NCBI RefSeq assembly: GCF_000383675.1
Contig: NZ_KB911832.1
Location: 1 to 61,929, forward strand
DNA: 61,929 bases
Direction: 5' to 3'
DNA from: Terracoccus sp. 273MFTsu3.1
Lineage (GTDB): Bacteria; Actinomycetota; Actinomycetes; Actinomycetales; Dermatophilaceae
The translations under genes were made by a program, and so were the position numbers. Below, in pieces: positions 23,755 through 33,717 of the stretch; the first letter of the stretch is position 1, and each line of letters begins with the position of its first letter. The notes beneath the pieces are model-generated. The model had not been told where the DNA came from. It saw nothing but the letters and a program-made list of their open reading frames with translations, and ran no database searches.

Positions 23755-25346
23755 CCGAGACGGCCGCGAGCACCACAACCGGCACCTCGCCGAGCCCCGA
23801 CCCGCACGGCGACCCCCGCGTCGCCGACGTCCGGGCGCGTCTTGAGGCCGCCCACACGGCGTCCGCGAGCGCGCCGGAGAAGGCCCAGGCCAAGCTCGAT
23901 GCGCAGGGCAAGATCTACGTCCGCGACCGCATCGCCCTGCTCTTCGACGAGGGCTCGTTCGTCGAGGACGGGCGCTACGCCAACGCGCTGGCGCCGGGGC
24001 TCCCGGCCGACGGCGTGGTGACGGGACGCGGCACCGTCGACGGACGACCGGCGATCGTCATCGCCAACGACCCGACCGTCAAGGCCGGATCGTGGGGCGC
24101 ACGGACCGTCGAGAAGATCGTCCGCGCCACCGAGATGGCCCTCCGCGAGGAGCTCCCGGTCTTCTGGTTCGTCGACTCGGCGGGCGCCCGGATCACCGAC
24201 CAGGTCGAGATGTTCCCCGGCCGCCGCGGCGCCGGGCGGATCTTCCACAACCAGGTGGCGCTCTCGGGCAAGGTGCCGCAGATCTGCTGCCTCTTCGGTC
24301 CGAGTGCTGCAGGCGGCGCCTACATCCCCAGCTTCTGCGACCTCATCATCATGGTCGAGGGCAATGCGTCGATGTACCTCGGCAGCCCGCGCATGGCCGA
24401 GATGGTCGTCGGCGAGAAGGTCTCCCTCGAGGAGATGGGCGGCGCCCGGATGCACTGCACGGTCTCCGGTGTCGGTGATCTGCTCGCCCACGACGACGCC
24501 GAGGCCATCGAGCTGGCCAAGCTCTACTTCTCCTACGTCCCCGGCAGCTGGCGCGACCACCCGCCCACGTATGCCGCCGAGGAGCCCGCGACGCCGCTGA
24601 CCCGCGCGACCGTGCCCGAGCGGGAGTCGGTGCCGTTCGACGTCCACGAGGTCATCGACGGACTCGTCGACGACGACTCCTTCTTCGAGCTCAAGCCCCT
24701 GTGGGCCGGCGAGCTCGTCATCGGCTTCGGCCGTCTCGAGGGCCAGACCGTCGGCATCGTCGCCAACAACTCGATGGTCAAGGGCGGCGTGCTCTTCACC
24801 GACAGCGCCGACAAGGCCGCGCGTTTCATCTGGCTGTGCGACGCCTTCAACATCCCGCTCGTCTACCTCGCCGACGTGCCCGGCTTCATGATCGGCTCCG
24901 AGGTCGAGCGCGGCGGCATCATCCGCCACGGCGCCAAGATGGTCAGCGCCGTCTCGTCCGCGACCGTGCCGCAGTTCTGCGTCGTCGTCCGCAAGGCCTA
25001 CGGTGCAGGGCTCTACGCCATGGGTGGACCGGGCTTCGGACCCGACGCGACGATCGCGCTACCGACGGCTCGGATCGCGGTGATGGGGCCGGAGGCTGCC
25101 GTCAACGCCGTCTACGCCAACAAGATCGCCGAGATCGCCGACGCGGACGAACAGGCACGATTCGTGGCAGACCGTCGCCGGGAGTACGAGGAGGACGTCG
25201 ACATCGAGCGTCTTGCGGCCGATCTGGTCCTCGACTCCATCATCGAGGCGGATGAGCTGCGCTCGGACCTGGTGCGCCGACTGGCTTATGCTTCCCGGCG
25301 TGACCGTCACTTCAGCGAGCGCCGACGCGCCGTCCCGCCGGTCTGA
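23751..25346 (+). CDS. Acyl-CoA carboxylase beta subunit (carboxyltransferase)
   Basis: 531-aa biotin-dependent carboxyltransferase with both crotonase-like halves. The N half has WFVDSAGARITDQVEMFPGR and GPSAAGGAYIPSFCD (oxyanion glycines), and the C half has LADVPGFMIGSEVERGGIIRHGAKMV and RKAYGAGLYAMGGPGF. The sequence resembles methylcrotonyl-/geranyl-CoA or AccD1-type subunits more than AccD5. Together with the dehydrogenase it suggests leucine-type degradation (inference). No dedicated alpha subunit is adjacent, so it may share the one at 13.8 kb. Its last 47 bp overlap the next gene and contain that gene's -10 hexamer. Confidence 0.93.
   Translation: MTETAASTTTGTSPSPDPHGDPRVADVRARLEAAHTASASAPEKAQAKLDAQGKIYVRDRIALLFDEGSFVEDGRYANALAPGLPADGVVTGRGTVDGRPAIVIANDPTVKAGSWGARTVEKIVRATEMALREELPVFWFVDSAGARITDQVEMFPGRRGAGRIFHNQVALSGKVPQICCLFGPSAAGGAYIPSFCDLIIMVEGNASMYLGSPRMAEMVVGEKVSLEEMGGARMHCTVSGVGDLLAHDDAEAIELAKLYFSYVPGSWRDHPPTYAAEEPATPLTRATVPERESVPFDVHEVIDGLVDDDSFFELKPLWAGELVIGFGRLEGQTVGIVANNSMVKGGVLFTDSADKAARFIWLCDAFNIPLVYLADVPGFMIGSEVERGGIIRHGAKMVSAVSSATVPQFCVVVRKAYGAGLYAMGGPGFGPDATIALPTARIAVMGPEAAVNAVYANKIAEIADADEQARFVADRRREYEEDVDIERLAADLVLDSIIEADELRSDLVRRLAYASRRDRHFSERRRAVPPV
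25287..25292 (+). promoter_or_regulatory. -10 hexamer inside the carboxylase 3' end (leaderless)
   Basis: TATGCT, 7-nt spacer, GTG 25300. The hexamer lies in sense codons of the upstream gene and uses a rare TAT Tyr codon. Confidence 0.55.
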
Positions 25347-26607
25347 GCCGCGCCTCGGTCACCGGCTCGAGCACCCCGACCGGGACCTCGAGCGGACGCA
25401 GCCGTTCTGGCGCCGCTTCCCGGTCTGGTTCCCGTTCGCGGTCTTCGCCGTCTCGCGTCTCTTCGTCTGGGTCGCCGCGACCTACCTCTCGCGCTACCAG
25501 ATCCCGCTGCCCATCGGCACGGCCAACATCCGGATCTTCTACCCCTCGCCCGCGGACCCCGGCTACGCCGCGGTCATGACGGGCTGGGACGGCCAGTGGT
25601 ACCGCGTCATCGCGGAACAGGGCTATCCCGCGGTGCTGCCCCGGGTCGGCTGGGGCGGCATCGACATGAACCCGTGGGCCTTCTTCCCGGTGTTCCCGAT
25701 GACGGCCGGCCTCATCATGAAGGTCACCGGCCTGCCCTTCGCCGTCGTCGCGCCGACGCTCTCGATCGTCATCGGCTTCGCCGCGATGCACGTGCTCTTC
25801 AAGCTCGTCGACCAGGCGGTCGGTCGCTGGGAGGCGATTGTCGCCGTCGTCGCCACGTGCTTCTTCATCGCGTCGCCGGCCTTCTCCGCCTCCTACACCG
25901 AGTCGACGGCCCTGCTGGGCGTCGTCACCGTCCTGTGGCTGCTCCGCAAGCGGCAGTACGGGTGGGTGGCTCTGGCGCTCCTCGTCCTGTCCCTGAGCCG
26001 CAACGTCGTCATCGCGATGGTGCCGGTCATCATCGCCCACGCGGTCGTCCGCTGGCGGCAGGGTGACGAGGGCGAGCACCCCGTGCGGCTGCGCGTCGGG
26101 TTGGCGGCGCTCGCGGCCTACGCCGGGGCCCTGACCTTCCTGTGGCCGACGATCGTCACGATCGCGACCGACACGCCCAACGCGTACAACGACACGATGC
26201 TCGCCTGGAACATCGAGACGAAGATCAAGCTCTACCTGTGGTGGAACCTGCTCTACGACTACTGGGGCGTCGTCGGGCAGGTCGCGGGCGTGCTGGGCAT
26301 CGCGGCGTTCACGTGGTTCATGCTGACGAAGAACTCGTGGCGCTGGGGTCCGGAGATCTGGGGCTGGGCCGGCGCCTACCCGGCATACATCATCCTCGTG
26401 ACGAGCACGACGCCGAGCCGCGTGCGCTACGCCCTGCTCGCGTTCCCGATGACGCTCATCATCGCGTGGTTCCTCAAGCTGCGCTGGTGGCGGCGCTACC
26501 GCTACTGGCTGCTCGGGCTCATCGTCGTCATCGGCGCGGCCCAGATGTGGTGGTGGACCGAGCACTACCTCGTCATCGAGAACCTCACCGACGACCTCTA
26601 CCCCTGA
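25300..26607 (+). CDS. Polytopic membrane glycosyltransferase, PIG-V mannosyltransferase-like
   Basis: 435 aa with about nine or more hydrophobic helices. After a ~40-residue charged N-terminus comes FPFAVFAVSRLFVWVAATYL. The first long extracytoplasmic loop carries GWDGQWYRVIAEQGYP, the WDxxWY/F motif with the acidic residue expected of GT-C enzymes of the PIG-V type. A further helix is followed by NPWAFFPVFPM. It probably transfers mannose from a polyprenyl-phosphate donor to an external acceptor. GTG 25300 is selected by the -10 hexamer 7 nt upstream, with in-frame ATG 25288 as the alternative. It overlaps the upstream carboxylase by 47 bp. Confidence 0.85.
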   Translation: MTVTSASADAPSRRSEPRLGHRLEHPDRDLERTQPFWRRFPVWFPFAVFAVSRLFVWVAATYLSRYQIPLPIGTANIRIFYPSPADPGYAAVMTGWDGQWYRVIAEQGYPAVLPRVGWGGIDMNPWAFFPVFPMTAGLIMKVTGLPFAVVAPTLSIVIGFAAMHVLFKLVDQAVGRWEAIVAVVATCFFIASPAFSASYTESTALLGVVTVLWLLRKRQYGWVALALLVLSLSRNVVIAMVPVIIAHAVVRWRQGDEGEHPVRLRVGLAALAAYAGALTFLWPTIVTIATDTPNAYNDTMLAWNIETKIKLYLWWNLLYDYWGVVGQVAGVLGIAAFTWFMLTKNSWRWGPEIWGWAGAYPAYIILVTSTTPSRVRYALLAFPMTLIIAWFLKLRWWRRYRYWLLGLIVVIGAAQMWWWTEHYLVIENLTDDLYP

Positions 26608-27275
26608 CCGTCGGCCCTGTCGACCCCGCCGACGACGTCAAACCACTCGATGCCGGCGTCGGCCAGCAGGTCGCGCAGCAGCGGCAGGGACAGGCCGACG
26701 ACGTTGTGGTGGTCGCCCTCGACGGCCGTGACGAACGCGCCGCCGAGCCCGTCGATGGTGAAGGCCCCGGCCACGGTGAGCGGCTCGCCCGTCGCGACGT
26801 AGGTCTCGATCTCCTCCTCGGAGAGCTTCGCGAAGTGGACCGTCGTGGACGCCGTCGCCCCCAGCGTGGGGCCGCCGCTGCCGCGCTCGTCGACGAGCCA
26901 GTGACCCGTGTGCAGCACCCCTGAACGGCCCCGCATCCGGCGCCACCGGGCCACGGCCTCCGCGGCGTCACCCGGCTTGCCGTGGACCTCGCCGTCGAGC
27001 TCGAGCACCGAGTCGCAGCCGAGCACGACCACACCGGCGTCGACGCGGGCCGCGACGTCCTCGGCCTTGGCGCGGGCCAGCAGCAGCGCGATGTCGGCCG
27101 GCTCGAGCGGGCCGTAGCGATCGGTCGCCTCGGCGACCGTCAGGTCCTCGTCGACCTCGCTCACGACGACGAGCGGCTCGATGCCCGCGGAGCGGAGCGT
27201 CGAGCGGCGAGCCGGCGACGCGGAGGCGAGGACCAGCTGGACAGCGGGCACGTCGGGGAGGGGACTCGGCGGCAT
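26598..27275 (-). CDS. Maf-like nucleotide pyrophosphatase
   Basis: 225-aa house-cleaning hydrolase of non-canonical nucleoside triphosphates. Motifs are LVLASASPARRSTLRSAGI (N-terminal phosphate loop), VVLGCDSVLELDGEVHGKPG (catalytic Asp and Lys) and AGAFTIDGLGGAFV. It ends 10 bp inside the convergent membrane glycosyltransferase gene. In M. tuberculosis Maf (Rv3282) sits between accE5 and sseA. The same neighbourhood is retained here but with insertions. Confidence 0.94.
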   Translation of the reverse strand: MPPSPLPDVPAVQLVLASASPARRSTLRSAGIEPLVVVSEVDEDLTVAEATDRYGPLEPADIALLLARAKAEDVAARVDAGVVVLGCDSVLELDGEVHGKPGDAAEAVARWRRMRGRSGVLHTGHWLVDERGSGGPTLGATASTTVHFAKLSEEEIETYVATGEPLTVAGAFTIDGLGGAFVTAVEGDHHNVVGLSLPLLRDLLADAGIEWFDVVGGVDRADGQG

Positions 27276-27314
27276 GACGCCATGGTAGGCGGCGCGCTCG
27301 GTGCCCGGGACGCC

Positions 27315-27347
27315 GACGGCGCCGCCCCCCGGGGAGGCGGCGCCGTC
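27315..27347 (-). terminator. Terminator hairpin after the DUF885 gene
   Basis: Perfect 12-bp stem GACGGCGCCGCC / GGCGGCGCCGTC with a 9-nt loop, 19 nt past the DUF885 stop and just ahead of maf. Confidence 0.75.
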
Positions 27348-27365
27348 AGGTCGTCCGTGGCCCGC

Positions 27366-29060
27366 TCAGATCTCCTGCAGCACCGCGCCGCGGAGGGTGT
27401 CGAGACCGACGCCGCCGATGTCGAGTGCGCGACGGTGGAAGGCCTTGAGGTCGAACGCGTCCCCCTCGCGCTGCTTGACCTCGTCGCGCAGCTGCAGCCA
27501 GAGGCGCTCGCCGATCTTGTAGCTGGGCGCCTGGCCCGGCCAGCCGAGGTAGCGGTTGAGCTCGAAGCGCAGGACCTTCTCGTCCATGAATCCGTAGCGG
27601 GTCAGGTAGGTCCACGCCTTGTCGTAGTCCCACGCGCCGCCACCGACCTCCTCGGGGGCGTCGAACCCGCAGTGCACGCCGATGTCGATGACGACGCGCG
27701 CGGCCCGAAGTGACTGTCCCGCAAGCCAGCCCATTCGGTTGCCCGGGTCGTCCATGTAGCCGAGCTCGGCCATGAGCCGCTCGGCGTAGAGAGCCCAGCC
27801 CTCACCGTGCCCGGAGGTCCACGCCTCGAGTCGACGCCACTTGTTGAGCAGCTCGGAGCGGTAGACCGTCTGTGCGACCTGGAGGTGGTGGCCCGGGACG
27901 CCCTCGTGGTAGACGGTCGTCAGCTCGTTCCACGTCCGGAACTCCGTGTTGCCCTTGGGCACCGACCACCACATGCGGCCGGGCCGGCTGAAGTCGTCGG
28001 ACGGGCCGGTGTAGTAGATGCCCCCGGTCTGCGTCGGGGCGATCATGCACTCGATGCGCTGGACCGGCTCGGGGATGTCGAAGTGGACGTCCAAAAGGTC
28101 GGCGATGACCTCGTCGGCGCGCTCCTGCATCCAGGCCTTGAGCGCGTCGGTGCCGTGCAGGGCGTAGCGGTCGTCGGCGTCGAGGATCTCGACACCGCGC
28201 TGGACGCTGGCGCCGGCCTCGAGGCCCTCGGCGATCTCGGTCATCTGGGCGTGCAGGCTCGCGACCTCCTGCTGGCCCCAGCGGTAGGTCTCCTCGAGGT
28301 CGACCGCGGCACCGAGGAAGTAGCGCGACTCGAGCCGGTAGCGCTCGATGCCGCAGGCATCCGCCTCCGGCGCGTGCGGCAGCAGCTCCCGCTCCAGCCA
28401 GTCGGCGATGTCGCCGTATGCCGCCGCGGCCACCTTCGCGCCCTCGGCGAGCTGGTCCCTGACCTCGCCCGCGAGCGGCGCGTCACCCACGGTCGCGTCG
28501 GCCACGACCTTGGCGAAGTAGCCGTCGTCGGCCACGAGGTCGCGGGACTGGTCGGCGCAGGCCTCGACCTGGCGGCGCGGAGAGACCTGTCCGCGCTCGC
28601 GCGCGAGGAGCAGCGACTCCTTGTACCCCTCGAGCGCGGCCGGGATCTTCGTGAGGCGCACGGCGAAGGTGCGCCAGTGGTCCTCGGTGTCCTGAGGCAT
28701 GAGGTCGAAGACGTCGCGGACCGCCTGGAGCGGCGACGCGAGGACGTTGAGGGACATCTCGTCGAGCCCGGCGGCATACCGGTCCTCCGAGAGCCTGAGG
28801 CGCTCGGTCATGGCGTCGACGGTGACGCGGTCGACGTCGTCGGTCGGGCTCGCGGCCGCGAGCTGGGCGAGCGTGGCCCGGCGCAGCTCGGAGGCGGCGG
28901 CGTTGCCGGCGGGGGAGAGGTCGTCGAGCTCCTCCTCGGCTCCGGGGACGCCGAGGAAGGTCGCGTTGATGGGACTGAGGGCGACGGACGCGTCGAAGTA
29001 GGTCTCCGCGATGCGGTCGACGTCGGTCTGGGGTCGCGCGGTCTGGGTGTTGGCGGTCAC
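27366..29060 (-). CDS. DUF885 zinc metallopeptidase-like protein
   Basis: 564 aa, mostly alpha-helical. The HEGVPGHHLQVA motif (residues ~385-396) supplies the two zinc His and catalytic Glu of the gluzincin type, and a downstream conserved Glu in GHGEGWALYAERLMAELGY provides the third ligand. DUF885 proteins are probable M32/M3-like peptidases and are mostly uncharacterised. No signal peptide is visible, so it is likely cytoplasmic. GTG 29060 lies 6 nt after TACGTT, suggesting a leaderless start. Confidence 0.92.
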   Translation of the reverse strand: MTANTQTARPQTDVDRIAETYFDASVALSPINATFLGVPGAEEELDDLSPAGNAAASELRRATLAQLAAASPTDDVDRVTVDAMTERLRLSEDRYAAGLDEMSLNVLASPLQAVRDVFDLMPQDTEDHWRTFAVRLTKIPAALEGYKESLLLARERGQVSPRRQVEACADQSRDLVADDGYFAKVVADATVGDAPLAGEVRDQLAEGAKVAAAAYGDIADWLERELLPHAPEADACGIERYRLESRYFLGAAVDLEETYRWGQQEVASLHAQMTEIAEGLEAGASVQRGVEILDADDRYALHGTDALKAWMQERADEVIADLLDVHFDIPEPVQRIECMIAPTQTGGIYYTGPSDDFSRPGRMWWSVPKGNTEFRTWNELTTVYHEGVPGHHLQVAQTVYRSELLNKWRRLEAWTSGHGEGWALYAERLMAELGYMDDPGNRMGWLAGQSLRAARVVIDIGVHCGFDAPEEVGGGAWDYDKAWTYLTRYGFMDEKVLRFELNRYLGWPGQAPSYKIGERLWLQLRDEVKQREGDAFDLKAFHRRALDIGGVGLDTLRGAVLQEI

Positions 29061-29066
29061 CCGGCG

Positions 29067-29072
29067 AACGTA
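29067..29072 (-). promoter_or_regulatory. -10 hexamer of DUF885 gene (leaderless)
   Basis: TACGTT on the minus strand, 6-nt spacer to GTG 29060. Confidence 0.5.
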
Positions 29073-29134
29073 ATCCAGCCCGCGGTCCCGTGCCAGTGCA
29101 TTGTGGGCGCCCGGCTCGTGAGCAGGGCCGTGGC

Positions 29135-30835
29135 TCAGCCGTCGCCGTCGGACGAGCCACCCTTGGCATCGCCCGAGACGACGAGCACGACGATCCCGTC
29201 CGCGGTCCGGGTGCCTGCCGACGGCCAGGTCGCGAGGACCTGACCGCTGTCGCCGTCGGACGGGACGGTGACCCGCGTGACGCGGACGTCCTCGCCGCCG
29301 AGGGACTTCTCCGCGTCCTTGGCGCTCGTGCCGACGAGACCGTCGGGCACGACGAAGGAGGAGTTGACCCGGTCCGGGGCGTGTCCGCGGCTGACGACGA
29401 GGGCGACGGTCTGCCCCTTCGTCATGGGCTGGCCCTCGGCGGGGTAGCTGCCCATGACCGCCCCGTCCGGCTGCGTCGAGCGCACGAGCACCCAGCGCAC
29501 GTTGACACCCAGCCCGATCAGCTCGTTCACCGCCGCGTCGCGCTGCTGGCCGACGAGGCCGCCGGGGACGGTGCTGCCGTCGGACGGCGGGGCGGTCGTG
29601 GACGGCGCGGGCGTCGGCTTCTCGGACGTCGCCGACGGGCGCGTGCCTGGTGCGGTGGTCGCCGGCGCGTCCGAACCCGACAGCAGGACGTAGCCGAGGA
29701 TGCCGACGAGCGCCACGACGGCGACGAGGAGCACCCAGACGAGCGGGCTCGGGCCGGAGCGGCGGCGGCTCGCCGCGCTCGAGCGCCGCGTGACGGCAGG
29801 GGCCGGGGTCGTCGGGGCGGTGGGCGCCGCCGCCGCGACGGGAGCGTCGGGAGCAGCGGGCACCGGGGTGACGACGGTGCGCTCGCCGCTCGACGGCATC
29901 CCGACCGTCGGCATCATCGCGGTGCTGGCTGCCGTGCTGTCCGAGGCTAGGTCGAGCACCGAGGTGGCCTCGCCGGCCGGCAGGGCGCGGGTGGCCGCGT
30001 CGGCGCGCATCTCGTGACCGATCAGCGCGGCCGCCATGGCATCGGCATCGGCGTAGCGGTCGGCGGGCGACTTGGCCGTGGCGCGGACGACGACCTCGTC
30101 GAGGTTCGCCGGGAGGTCGGCGACGCGCGAACTGGGCAGCGGGACGGGCTCGTCGAGGTGGCGCATCGCGATCGCGACCGGGGTGTCGCCGTCGAAGGGC
30201 ACGGAGCCGGTCAACATCTGGAAGAGCAGGATGCCGAGCGAGTAGAGGTCGGACGAAGGTGTCGTCGCCTCGCCCCGGGCCTGCTCGGGGGCGACGTACG
30301 CCGCTGTCCCCATCACGGTGCCGGTGTCGGTGAGGGACGCCTGCCCGAGGGCCCGGGCGATGCCGAAGTCGGTCACCTTGACCGTGCCGTCGGGTCGGAT
30401 GATGACGTTGCCGGGCTTGACGTCACGGTGGACGACACCGGCGCGGTGGGCGGCGCCGAGCGCTGCGCACACCTGCTCGGCGACGCGGACCGCGTCGCCG
30501 GGGGTGAGCCGGCCGTGCTCCCGGATCACGTGGGCGAGGTCCTGGCCCTCGGCATACTCCATGACGATGAAGTGAGAGTCGCCGTCGACGCCGTAGTCGT
30601 AGACCTGGGCGATGTTCGGGTGGGAGAGGGCGGCTGCCGTCAGGGCCTCACGGCGGAAGCGCTCGACGAAGTCGGGGGAGTCGGCGAACCCGGCGGCGAG
30701 CACCTTGACGGCGACGAGCCGGCCCAGGCGGTCGTCGGTCGCGAGGTGCACCTCACCCATGCCGCCGACGGCGATGCGCTCACGCAGGGAGTAGCGCTCG
30801 GCGATCCGGACGGTGGGGCTCGACTCGACAGACAT
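29135..30835 (-). CDS. PknB-like Ser/Thr protein kinase with two PASTA domains
   Basis: 566 aa. The N-terminal kinase domain (about 15-275) has the glycine loop IAVGGMGEVHLA, the ATP Lys44 in VAVKVL, the catalytic loop VVHRDVKPGNVII, DFGIARA and YVAPEQARGE. A Pro/Ala/Thr-rich juxtamembrane linker leads to one transmembrane helix (PLVWVLLVAVVALVGILGYV), a Thr/Pro/Ser linker and two extracellular PASTA repeats (VPGGLVGQQRDAAVNEL and VPDGLVGTSAKDAEKSL onward). Such kinases sense peptidoglycan or muropeptides and regulate growth and division. It is not in the usual rodA/pbpA cell-division cluster, so it is an additional paralogue. TACGCT lies 8 nt before the ATG. Confidence 0.95.
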   Translation of the reverse strand: MSVESSPTVRIAERYSLRERIAVGGMGEVHLATDDRLGRLVAVKVLAAGFADSPDFVERFRREALTAAALSHPNIAQVYDYGVDGDSHFIVMEYAEGQDLAHVIREHGRLTPGDAVRVAEQVCAALGAAHRAGVVHRDVKPGNVIIRPDGTVKVTDFGIARALGQASLTDTGTVMGTAAYVAPEQARGEATTPSSDLYSLGILLFQMLTGSVPFDGDTPVAIAMRHLDEPVPLPSSRVADLPANLDEVVVRATAKSPADRYADADAMAAALIGHEMRADAATRALPAGEATSVLDLASDSTAASTAMMPTVGMPSSGERTVVTPVPAAPDAPVAAAAPTAPTTPAPAVTRRSSAASRRRSGPSPLVWVLLVAVVALVGILGYVLLSGSDAPATTAPGTRPSATSEKPTPAPSTTAPPSDGSTVPGGLVGQQRDAAVNELIGLGVNVRWVLVRSTQPDGAVMGSYPAEGQPMTKGQTVALVVSRGHAPDRVNSSFVVPDGLVGTSAKDAEKSLGGEDVRVTRVTVPSDGDSGQVLATWPSAGTRTADGIVVLVVSGDAKGGSSDGDG

Positions 30836-30843
30836 GGGCAACG

Positions 30844-30849
30844 AGCGTA
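30844..30849 (-). promoter_or_regulatory. -10 hexamer of the PASTA kinase gene (leaderless)
   Basis: TACGCT on the minus strand, 8-nt spacer to ATG 30835. Confidence 0.5.
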
Positions 30850-30888
30850 GGGCAGCGGGCCGGGTCACGGCCAACCGAAGGGCTCGCG

Positions 30889-31112
30889 TCAGCGCGGCAG
30901 ACCGGTGCGGCGCCACCCGCCGTGGCGTGCCGACGGCCCGACGAGCCGCCACGACGGGTCGGACCACGCCGAGCGGGCGTGCTCGGGTGCGGGCTCGTCC
31001 CCGTCGAGGGCGGACAGCACGGCGACGAGCGCCGCGACCTCCTCGGGGGTCGGGTGACCCGAGATGCGGATCGTGGGCATGACGTCGGCAACCTCAGGAG
31101 TCGTGGGATCGG

Positions 31113-31116
<4 letters not shown>
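30889..31116 (-). CDS. accE: Acyl-CoA carboxylase epsilon subunit
   Basis: 75-aa small protein typical of actinobacterial carboxylase complexes. It has a short N-terminus, then [20 protein letters not shown], a variable linker, and a basic Trp-containing tail ([24 protein letters not shown]). This is the AccE5 pattern, which stimulates and stabilises the alpha6-beta6 complex. GTG 31116 overlaps the beta-subunit stop by 4 bp, so the pair is translationally coupled. It corresponds in position to Rv3281. Confidence 0.9.
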
Positions 31117-32777
<1,661 letters not shown>

Positions 32778-32784
32778 GCTCGGC

Positions 32785-32794
32785 ACTCTAGCCT
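32785..32794. promoter_or_regulatory. Overlapping divergent -10 elements of accD5-like gene and birA
   Basis: Minus-strand TAGAGT (32790-32785) is 7 nt from ATG 32777. Plus-strand TAGCCT (32789-32794) is 7 nt from GTG 32802. The two hexamers share the central TA, so only one polymerase can occupy the site at a time. Both genes appear leaderless. Confidence 0.7.
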
Positions 32795-32801
32795 TGTGGA
32801 C

Positions 32802-33710
32802 GTGCGCGATTTGCTCGACATCGAGACTGTGAGTGCGGCCTTGGTCACGTCCGGACGGCCGTGGCGCGAGGTGGAGTTCCACCCCGCCCTGGGGTCGACG
32901 AACACCCGGCTGCGCGAGCTGCTGACCGGCACGGCGGAGCAGACCGGGGGGGCTGGGCCGACCGGGCCGTGTGCCGCCGGGCGGCTCGACGACGACGCCG
33001 GGCTCTGGTGGGTCGTCCTCACCGACCACCAGACCGGTGGGCGCGGCCGTCTCGGGCGGGCCTGGACGGTGCCCGACCGGGCCTCGATCGCCGTCAGCGT
33101 CGCACTGCCGGTCGCCGCCCCCGCCCAGGCGGGCTGGATGCCGTTGCTCGCCGGGCTCGCGCTGTCGCGCGCGGTGCGCCGGGTGACCGAGGCCACCGGT
33201 GCCGCGCTGACGGCCCGGCTCAAGTGGCCCAACGACGTGCTCCTCGCCGAGGACGGCGACCGCAAGCTGAGCGGCATCCTCTGCGAGCTCGTCACCGTCG
33301 GCTCCGGTCAGGTGGTCGTGGTCGGGACCGGCGTCAACATCGACCAGAGCAGGGAGGAGCTGCCCGTCGACACGGCCACCTCCCTCGCGCTCGCGGGTGC
33401 CCGGGTGAGCCGGGAGGACGTCCTCGTCGCGTACCTCGACGAGCTGACGTCCGTGCTGGCCGGAGCCGGAGTCGGCACCGACGCGTCGGGTGCCCCGGGC
33501 GCAGCGCAGGTGCGGACGGCATACCGCGAGGCGTGTTCGACCATCGGGCTGACGGTGCGGGTGCACCTGCCGACGGGTGACGCGGTCGAGGGAACAGCGG
33601 TCGGCGTCGACGACGACGGCGCGCTCGTCGTGCGCACCGACCACGGGGTGCGGACCTTCGCGGCCGGTGACGTCGTCCACGTCCGGCCCGCGGCCGGTGG
33701 ACTGGCATGA
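32802..33710 (+). CDS. birA: Biotin--[acetyl-CoA-carboxylase] ligase
   Basis: 302-aa biotin protein ligase that attaches biotin to the carboxylase carrier lysine. Visible are [18 protein letters not shown], the biotinyl-AMP loop [38 protein letters not shown] and [11 protein letters not shown], and a C-terminal SH3-like domain ([20 protein letters not shown]). There is no N-terminal DNA-binding domain, so it is the non-repressor type. GTG 32802 is set by the -10 spacing. The neighbouring beta subunit and the alpha chain in this window form its substrate complex. Confidence 0.95.
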   Translation: MRDLLDIETVSAALVTSGRPWREVEFHPALGSTNTRLRELLTGTAEQTGGAGPTGPCAAGRLDDDAGLWWVVLTDHQTGGRGRLGRAWTVPDRASIAVSVALPVAAPAQAGWMPLLAGLALSRAVRRVTEATGAALTARLKWPNDVLLAEDGDRKLSGILCELVTVGSGQVVVVGTGVNIDQSREELPVDTATSLALAGARVSREDVLVAYLDELTSVLAGAGVGTDASGAPGAAQVRTAYREACSTIGLTVRVHLPTGDAVEGTAVGVDDDGALVVRTDHGVRTFAAGDVVHVRPAAGGLA

Positions 33711-33717
33711 TCGGGCC

